A DNA stretch of 64,000 nucleotides from Aquabacterium sp. (lineage in GTDB: Bacteria; Pseudomonadota; Gammaproteobacteria; Burkholderiales; Burkholderiaceae_C): positions 186,001-250,000 of the forward strand of contig NZ_JAQSDR010000014.1 of the NCBI RefSeq assembly GCF_029946005.1. The letters run 5' to 3'. Of the stretch, positions 58,988 to 64,000 are shown piece after piece. The notes under the pieces were generated by a model. It saw only the letters and a list, made by a program, of their open reading frames with translations, was not told the origin of the DNA and searched no databases. Position numbers and translations under genes: made by a program. Each line of letters begins with the position of its first letter. The stretch's first letter is position 1.

Positions 58988-61900
58988 ATGATCTCTTTCC
59001 CCCCTCTTCCTCAGGCCCGACGCAAGGCGCTGGCCTTGTTCGCTGCGGTGGCTTTCATCAGCCTGAATGCCACCGCCCCGGTTTGGGCAGCACTGGCTCA
59101 GAAACCACTGCTGGCCAGCACGGGCGACCTGCCTTCGCCCAACATCATGCTCACCATCGATTCGTCAGGGTCGATGAATTTCCGGCACATGCCGGAATCC
59201 AGAACCACGGTGAACGGCACCGAGATGAGCGTTACCCAAGGCGGCACCTGGAAACATCACCAAGATGACACCTACGAGACCTCCGTGCAATTGGCCGGCA
59301 CCATGCCGGCCAAGAAAGACGAGACCGACAACGCCAAGCTGTTGACTCAAATCAAGCTGCGCTCGCCTGACATCAACACCATTTACTACAACCCCAGGCA
59401 GCGTTACAAGCCCTGGGCCGCCACGGCAACCACCCGCTATCCCGATGCCTCCATCAACAAGGCCTTCATCGACCCCGTGAAGCAAGCGGCCACTGACACG
59501 GCCATCGATTTGACAAGCAACCTGAGCGAACAAGTTTGCCTCGAGTACGGTTTTTTGGGATTTTGCCGACGCGAGGCGCGGCAGACCGTTTTCTGGCCTG
59601 GCCTGTACTACCTGCTGAACGATGGCGCGAACCCGACCGTCACGGGCAACTACGTCGTCCATGACATCAACGACTCGACCCAGGTGTTCGCCAAGTACCC
59701 CAACCGCGACGACTGCCTTGGAAGCACTTGCACGCAAAAGGAAGAGCGCCAGAATTTTGCAAACTGGTTCGTGTACTACCGCACCCGGATGCTTCTGGCC
59801 AAAGCTGCCTTGTCAGAGGCGTTCTACAAAATGAACAACGTGGCCCGCGTGGGATGGACCACCATCAAGTACGCATCGCAAGTTGGCAACCGCGTCTCCT
59901 CGGCCAACCCTCTGGGGCCCATTCAAGACAAGATCAAACCCTTGACCCCCACCAACCGCCAGGCTTTGCTCAACGCCATCCAGACAAAGTGGGCGGCTGA
60001 AGGCAGCACGCCTTTGCGGATCGGCCTGGACCAGGTCGGCAAGTACTTCATGGATGACTCCAACAACAGCCCCTGGAGCGATGACCCGGTCGGTGGCAGC
60101 AACAATAAATCGGCATGCCGACGCTCGTTCAACATTTTGACCACCGATGGCTACTACAACGACACGCTGACCCTGAACCAGTTCAACGACTATGCCAGCC
60201 GGATCGACGAGGTAGATCAGGTCGGGAATCTGGATGGCAGCGACCGCTTGCCCAATTACAGGGCAGTTGCACCATACAAGGATAGTTTCGGCAACACCTT
60301 GGCCGACTTTGCCTTGAAGTATTGGATGACAGACCTGCAACAGGGCGTGAACGACAACATCAAGCCGTCGACCAGCAACCCGGCCACCTGGCAGCACTTG
60401 ACCCAGTTCACCATGGGCATTGGCGTGAGCGGTACTTTCGACCCGAGTCGATCAGATCAACCGAACCGGGACAGTGACCTCAAGCAATTGACCGATGGCG
60501 TCGCACAATGGCCGAATCCTCAAGGTGCCAACGCAACCCGGGCGGACCAAGCCAAGATTGATGATCTTTGGCATGCCGCCATCAACTCGCGCGGCGCCTT
60601 CTACAGCGTCAAAGATGCACAAAGCTTGGCCGCCGCGGTTCGCGATGCCATCGGGCGAGCGGAATCCATGGACCTTCGGGAAGGTGGCGTGGCCACCACC
60701 AGCTTGGTGCTGGAGGCTGGTAATCGCAAGTACGTGCCCGAGTACTCCACCGTTTCATGGCGAGGTGAGTTGTTTGCCTTTGACTTGAACCTGTCTGGTG
60801 GGCTGGTCAGTACCACACCAATGTGGCAGGCCAGCACTGGTGTGCCTGCCTTCGGAAGCCGCAACCTCTGGATATGGAGCCCGGACAATGGCTTGTTGAG
60901 CGGCGCAGCCACACCCTTCACCTGGGACGACATGGGGGCGACCAATCAAGGCGCCATCGTCTCGGGCAGCGCCAAGTTGGTGAATTTTTTGCGTGGCGAC
61001 GTTTCAAATGAAGGCACGGGTGACACGCAGTTCCGCCCGCGCCAAGGCGCCAAGCTGCCTGATTTCATCAACGCCAGTCCTTTGTATGTCAGCGATGGCA
61101 CCAACAGCGTCATTTTCCTCGGGGGCAATGGTGGTTTTGCCCATGCCTTCCGGGCTTCCGACGGGGTTGAAGTGTTTGGCTTCATGCCGCGCGGCGTTCT
61201 GCCCAATGTCCACAAGCTGGCAGATCAAAATTATGGCCTGACGGGTGGGATTGAGCATCAGTATTTTGTGGACGGCGCCATGGCCACCGGAACAGTTCAA
61301 CTGCGCGGCACAACAAACGCCAACGTGCTGGTGGGCACTTTGGGCGCTGGTGGCAAAGGTCTTTATGCGCTCAACATCACCAACCTCGGGGCACTGGGGA
61401 GATCAACCATCTTGTGGGACAACACGGTCCCATCCAGCGAGGATGTGGGCCACATCTTCTCCGCCCCCGAAATTGGTCAGTTGCCCAACGGGCAATGGAA
61501 AATCTTCACCGGCAATGGCTACGACAGCGTTAGCGGCAAATCAGCCTTGCTGGTCATTGACGTGGACACGGGCCGCATCGACTCCGTGGTGGCCGACAAC
61601 GCCGATGGCAATGGCCTCGGGGGTGTTCGCTTGGTTCGCAACAACCAAAATCAAGTCGTGGCGGCCTACGCTGGGGATTTGAAGGGCCAGTTGTGGCGAT
61701 TCGAGTATCAAGCCAATGGTGCACAGATGGTCACTGGCTACCAAGGCAAGCCATTGTTCACGGCCACGGATTCCAGCGGCATGGCCCAAGCAATCACCGC
61801 AGCGCCTGCGGCATTCCTGCACCCCAGAAGCGGTGTGATGGTCTTGTTCGGCACCGGCAAGCTGCTCACCGAGGACGACAAGACGAACACCCGCCGACAA

Positions 61901-62530
61901 AGCGTTTATGGCGTCTGGGACAAGACACGGGAAACCGACAGCACCAGCGCCAGCTTCTCACCTTTCGATGATGGCAGCAACGCCACCGCCGACCGTTTGC
62001 AGTTGGTGACCCTCTCCATCAGTGCCAATGCGCAGTTTGCGGACTACTTCAATGTCACCCAGGATGATCCCAGCGATACCAAAACCCTGGGCTGGTACAT
62101 GGACCTCACGATTGCAGAAGGGCAACGCCTGATCTACCCGATCATTCCGATTGACGAATTTGCCTTGATCGGAACCGTTGTCCCGTCGTCTTCTGCCGCA
62201 GAGTGTGCCTTGTCGCAAGGTGTGGGGTACAACTTCCTGCTGCCCGCATTGACGGGTGCGCAATACTCCAAAGCCATTTACGACGTGAACGGAGACGGCC
62301 TGATCAACGATGCCGACGCAGCGTCGGCGGGCTACAGGACAAGATCGGACGGAGGCGACACCATCCTTCGCGATCAAAACGACTCCCGCAAAGTCAGTAT
62401 CCAAAATACCGGTGGCCAAAAGGGTGCTCTGCTCCCTCCTCCACCCAAGTGCACAGACCCTGCCAAGTGCCCGGATTTCACCATCCTCGACCGCGTCTGG
62501 AAGCGTTTGATCAATACCCCTCAAAACTGA
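58988..62530 (+). CDS. pilY1: Type IV pilus tip adhesin PilY1
   Basis: A 1180-residue secreted protein with a signal peptide ending near VWAALA. A von Willebrand A-like domain follows with a MIDAS motif Asp58-x-Ser60-x-Ser62 (TIDSSGSM). The C-terminal half is a beta-propeller (GNGGFAHAFRASDGVEVFGF; GLYALNITNLG), and near residue 1110 there is an EF-hand-like loop YDVNGDGLINDADA that may bind calcium. PilY1 promotes pilus extension, adhesion and surface sensing. The ATG at 58988 has an AGAGGAA ribosome-binding site; an upstream frame overlaps pilX and is rejected. Confidence 0.95.
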   Translation: MISFPPLPQARRKALALFAAVAFISLNATAPVWAALAQKPLLASTGDLPSPNIMLTIDSSGSMNFRHMPESRTTVNGTEMSVTQGGTWKHHQDDTYETSVQLAGTMPAKKDETDNAKLLTQIKLRSPDINTIYYNPRQRYKPWAATATTRYPDASINKAFIDPVKQAATDTAIDLTSNLSEQVCLEYGFLGFCRREARQTVFWPGLYYLLNDGANPTVTGNYVVHDINDSTQVFAKYPNRDDCLGSTCTQKEERQNFANWFVYYRTRMLLAKAALSEAFYKMNNVARVGWTTIKYASQVGNRVSSANPLGPIQDKIKPLTPTNRQALLNAIQTKWAAEGSTPLRIGLDQVGKYFMDDSNNSPWSDDPVGGSNNKSACRRSFNILTTDGYYNDTLTLNQFNDYASRIDEVDQVGNLDGSDRLPNYRAVAPYKDSFGNTLADFALKYWMTDLQQGVNDNIKPSTSNPATWQHLTQFTMGIGVSGTFDPSRSDQPNRDSDLKQLTDGVAQWPNPQGANATRADQAKIDDLWHAAINSRGAFYSVKDAQSLAAAVRDAIGRAESMDLREGGVATTSLVLEAGNRKYVPEYSTVSWRGELFAFDLNLSGGLVSTTPMWQASTGVPAFGSRNLWIWSPDNGLLSGAATPFTWDDMGATNQGAIVSGSAKLVNFLRGDVSNEGTGDTQFRPRQGAKLPDFINASPLYVSDGTNSVIFLGGNGGFAHAFRASDGVEVFGFMPRGVLPNVHKLADQNYGLTGGIEHQYFVDGAMATGTVQLRGTTNANVLVGTLGAGGKGLYALNITNLGALGRSTILWDNTVPSSEDVGHIFSAPEIGQLPNGQWKIFTGNGYDSVSGKSALLVIDVDTGRIDSVVADNADGNGLGGVRLVRNNQNQVVAAYAGDLKGQLWRFEYQANGAQMVTGYQGKPLFTATDSSGMAQAITAAPAAFLHPRSGVMVLFGTGKLLTEDDKTNTRRQSVYGVWDKTRETDSTSASFSPFDDGSNATADRLQLVTLSISANAQFADYFNVTQDDPSDTKTLGWYMDLTIAEGQRLIYPIIPIDEFALIGTVVPSSSAAECALSQGVGYNFLLPALTGAQYSKAIYDVNGDGLINDADAASAGYRTRSDGGDTILRDQNDSRKVSIQNTGGQKGALLPPPPKCTDPAKCPDFTILDRVWKRLINTPQN

Positions 62531-62532
62531 AT

Positions 62533-62991
62533 ATGCGCCTCCTGCCTACTTCCAAGATCCGGGGCTTCACGCTCATTGAAGTCATGATCGTCGTGGCGAT
62601 CATCGGCATCCTTGCCGCAGTGGCCTATCCGTCCTACGTGGAGCACGTCAGGCGATCTCATCGCGCTGAAGCGCAAACCTCGCTCCAACAAGCAGCCCAG
62701 TTCATGGAGCGGTTCTACGCGGCCAACAACAGCTACAACATGCAGATTGATGGCACCACGGCCAACCCAGGCCTGCCCGCCGGGTTGCAACGTGCGCCAG
62801 CACAAGGCGCCATCGCCTACGACATCGCACTGGTTCAACAGGGCGCTACTGCGGCGACCGCCACCACATACACCTTGACAGCAACCCCAACAGGCTCGAT
62901 GACCGGAGACCGATGCGGCACCCTGAGCCTCAACAACCTGGGTCAAAAGGCCGTGAGCACCGGCCTGCCCGTCGCCGATTGCTGGAAATAG
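62533..62991 (+). CDS. pilE: Type IV pilin PilE-like minor pilin
   Basis: A 152-residue pilin with an 11-residue leader (MRLLPTSKIRG) and mature start FTLIEVMIVVAIIGILAAVA, including Glu5. The C-terminal pair Cys134/Cys150 (DRCGTLSLN; VADCWK) could form the pilin D-loop disulfide. Last gene of the operon, 2 bp after pilY1. Confidence 0.9.
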   Translation: MRLLPTSKIRGFTLIEVMIVVAIIGILAAVAYPSYVEHVRRSHRAEAQTSLQQAAQFMERFYAANNSYNMQIDGTTANPGLPAGLQRAPAQGAIAYDIALVQQGATAATATTYTLTATPTGSMTGDRCGTLSLNNLGQKAVSTGLPVADCWK

Positions 62992-63021
62992 CCAAGCGGC
63001 CGGAAGAAAAGGAGAAAACGC

Positions 63022-63495
63022 TCACGCGCCCTCTCCTTTCCCCCCCCGCCTCGCCGTCTCCTTGATCGCAGCCACAAACTCACTCACATCGTCAAAGCTG
63101 CGATAAACCGACGCAAAGCGCACATAAGCCACCTTGTCCAGCTTGCGCAGCTCATTCATGACCCATTCGCCCAGTTGGGTCGAGTTCACTTCCTTGTCGC
63201 CACTCTGGCGCAAGCGTGCCTCGATCGACTCGACTGCCAAGTCCAGCGCCTCGGCGCTGACGGGCCGCTTGCGCAGCGCCACCATCATCGACCCTTTCAG
63301 CTTGGCACGCTCGTAGTCAGTACGCCGCCCATCGCGCTTGACGATGGCGGGCAGTTCGATCTCAGCACGTTCGTACGTGGTGAAGCGCTTGTCGCACCCC
63401 CCACAACGACGACGACGGCGCGTCGAATCACCTTCGTCGGAATCGCGGGTCTCAACAACCTGGGTATCGGGGTGCGCACAAAAAGGGCAGCGCAT
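63022..63495 (-). CDS. nrdR: Transcriptional repressor NrdR
   Basis: A 157-residue regulator of ribonucleotide reductase genes. The N-terminal zinc ribbon has Cys3 and Cys6 ([20 protein letters not shown]) and a second pair in [13 protein letters not shown]; an ATP-cone domain follows ([20 protein letters not shown]). It starts 7 bp after the glyA stop and is probably cotranscribed with it. Confidence 0.96.
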   Translation of the reverse strand: MRCPFCAHPDTQVVETRDSDEGDSTRRRRRCGGCDKRFTTYERAEIELPAIVKRDGRRTDYERAKLKGSMMVALRKRPVSAEALDLAVESIEARLRQSGDKEVNSTQLGEWVMNELRKLDKVAYVRFASVYRSFDDVSEFVAAIKETARRGGKGEGA

Positions 63496-63502
63496 GCCTC
63501 GA

Positions 63503-64000
63503 TCAACGGTAAACCGGGAAATCGCGGGTCAGCGCCGCGACCTTCTCGCGCACGCGGGCCAGGTTGGCTTCGTCGTGTGGGTTGTCCAGCACATCGGCGA
63601 TCAGGTTGCCCACGGCGATGGCCTGCTCTTCCTTGAAGCCGCGCGTGGTGAAGGCCGGGCTGCCCAGACGGATGCCGCTGGTCACCATCGGCTTTTGCGG
63701 GTCGTTGGGGATGCCGTTCTTGTTGCAGGTCATGTGCGCCTTGCCCAGGATGGCTTCGGCTTCCTTGCCCGTCAGGTTCTTGGGGCGCAGGTCCACCAGC
63801 ATCACGTGGCTCTCGGTGCGACCCGACACGATGCGCAGGCCGCGCTGAATCAGCGTGTCAGCCAGCGCGGCGGCGTTCTTCACCACTTGCTGCTGATACA
63901 CCTTGAATTCGGGCGACAGGGCTTCCTTGAAAGCCACGGCCTTGCCCGCGATCACGTGCATCAGCGGACCACCCTGGATGCCCGGGAAGATGGCGCTGTT
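63503..64000 (-). CDS. glyA: Serine hydroxymethyltransferase, 3' part
   Basis: About 165 C-terminal residues are visible and the gene continues past the window end. The first visible segment, [20 protein letters not shown], and [18 protein letters not shown] near the end are typical of GlyA, which makes glycine and 5,10-methylene-THF from serine. The PLP-binding lysine is outside the window. An internal ATG at 63961 is not the start. Confidence 0.95.
   Translation of the reverse strand, partial: NSAIFPGIQGGPLMHVIAGKAVAFKEALSPEFKVYQQQVVKNAAALADTLIQRGLRIVSGRTESHVMLVDLRPKNLTGKEAEAILGKAHMTCNKNGIPNDPQKPMVTSGIRLGSPAFTTRGFKEEQAIAVGNLIADVLDNPHDEANLARVREKVAALTRDFPVYR

Noticed and set aside
63008-63039. 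Inverted repeat AAAGGAGA/TCTCCTTT between pilE and nrdR
   Set aside because: The loop is 16 bases, the stem is AT-rich at its base and overlaps the nrdR end; too weak to call.

Overview
The window looks like high-GC chromosomal DNA of a betaproteobacterium of the order Burkholderiales (Comamonadaceae or a related Aquabacterium/Ideonella/Leptothrix-type lineage). The basis is the gene content: flhDC as flagellar master regulator, motAB followed directly by cheYZ, a six-gene mla operon that includes mlaA, a dxs-ispA-xseB block, a rib operon ending in nusB, and a PETase-like hydrolase whose closest relative that I recognise is from Ideonella. The genus assignment is inference. The window starts inside a ParA-family ATPase gene and ends inside glyA. 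No tRNA, rRNA, CRISPR array or prophage was recognised.

Layout. 1-9.7 kb: ParA-family end, a secreted PET-hydrolase/cutinase-like enzyme, a RIO-type kinase, a GNAT acetyltransferase, an HDOD protein, a chalcone-isomerase-like secreted protein, cytochrome P450 number 1, dusC, PPK2, a PA0069-type radical SAM protein under a LexA box, and a YkgJ-type cysteine-cluster protein. 9.7-15.7 kb: rpoH preceded by a perfect CIRCE operator, then a coupled sugar-phosphate cluster (tal-pgi-HAD phosphatase) divergent from zwf. 15.7-26.2 kb: the phospholipid-transport operon mlaFEDACB and gltBD. 26.3-30.9 kb: a REP-type Y1 transposase (RAYT) flanked by short GGGTC-N-GACCC palindromes, then a ferredoxin-reductase gene with two tandem membrane fatty-acid desaturases. 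31.0-38.2 kb: two copies of flhDC (about 970 bp each, identical proteins) flanking a second P450, followed by motA-motB-cheY-cheZ.

38.2-48.5 kb: an AlgZ/AlgR-like LytS/LytTR pair divergent from argH (the same arrangement as in Pseudomonas), a bacteriohemerythrin that overlaps the 3' end of dxs, ispA, xseB, a Rieske oxygenase, a DMT transporter and a ZIP transporter. 48.5-56.3 kb: a Ppx/GppA phosphatase, a TssQ-like lipoprotein, a PEGA-type Ser/Thr kinase, and the operon ribD-ribE-ribB(X)-ribH-nusB. 56.3-63.0 kb: a type IV pilus minor-pilin operon (fimT-pilV-pilW-pilX-pilY1-pilE). 63.0-64.0 kb: nrdR and the 3' part of glyA.

The observations most worth a second look are: the PETase homologue with a complete triad and the extra active-site disulfide; the flhDC duplication, in which the flhD part appears identical while flhC carries only synonymous differences; the CIRCE operator in front of rpoH; the LexA box sitting on the promoter of an apparently leaderless radical SAM gene; and a RibBA-like protein whose GTP cyclohydrolase II half has lost its zinc cysteines. 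I see no clearly new multi-gene defence or biosynthetic system.
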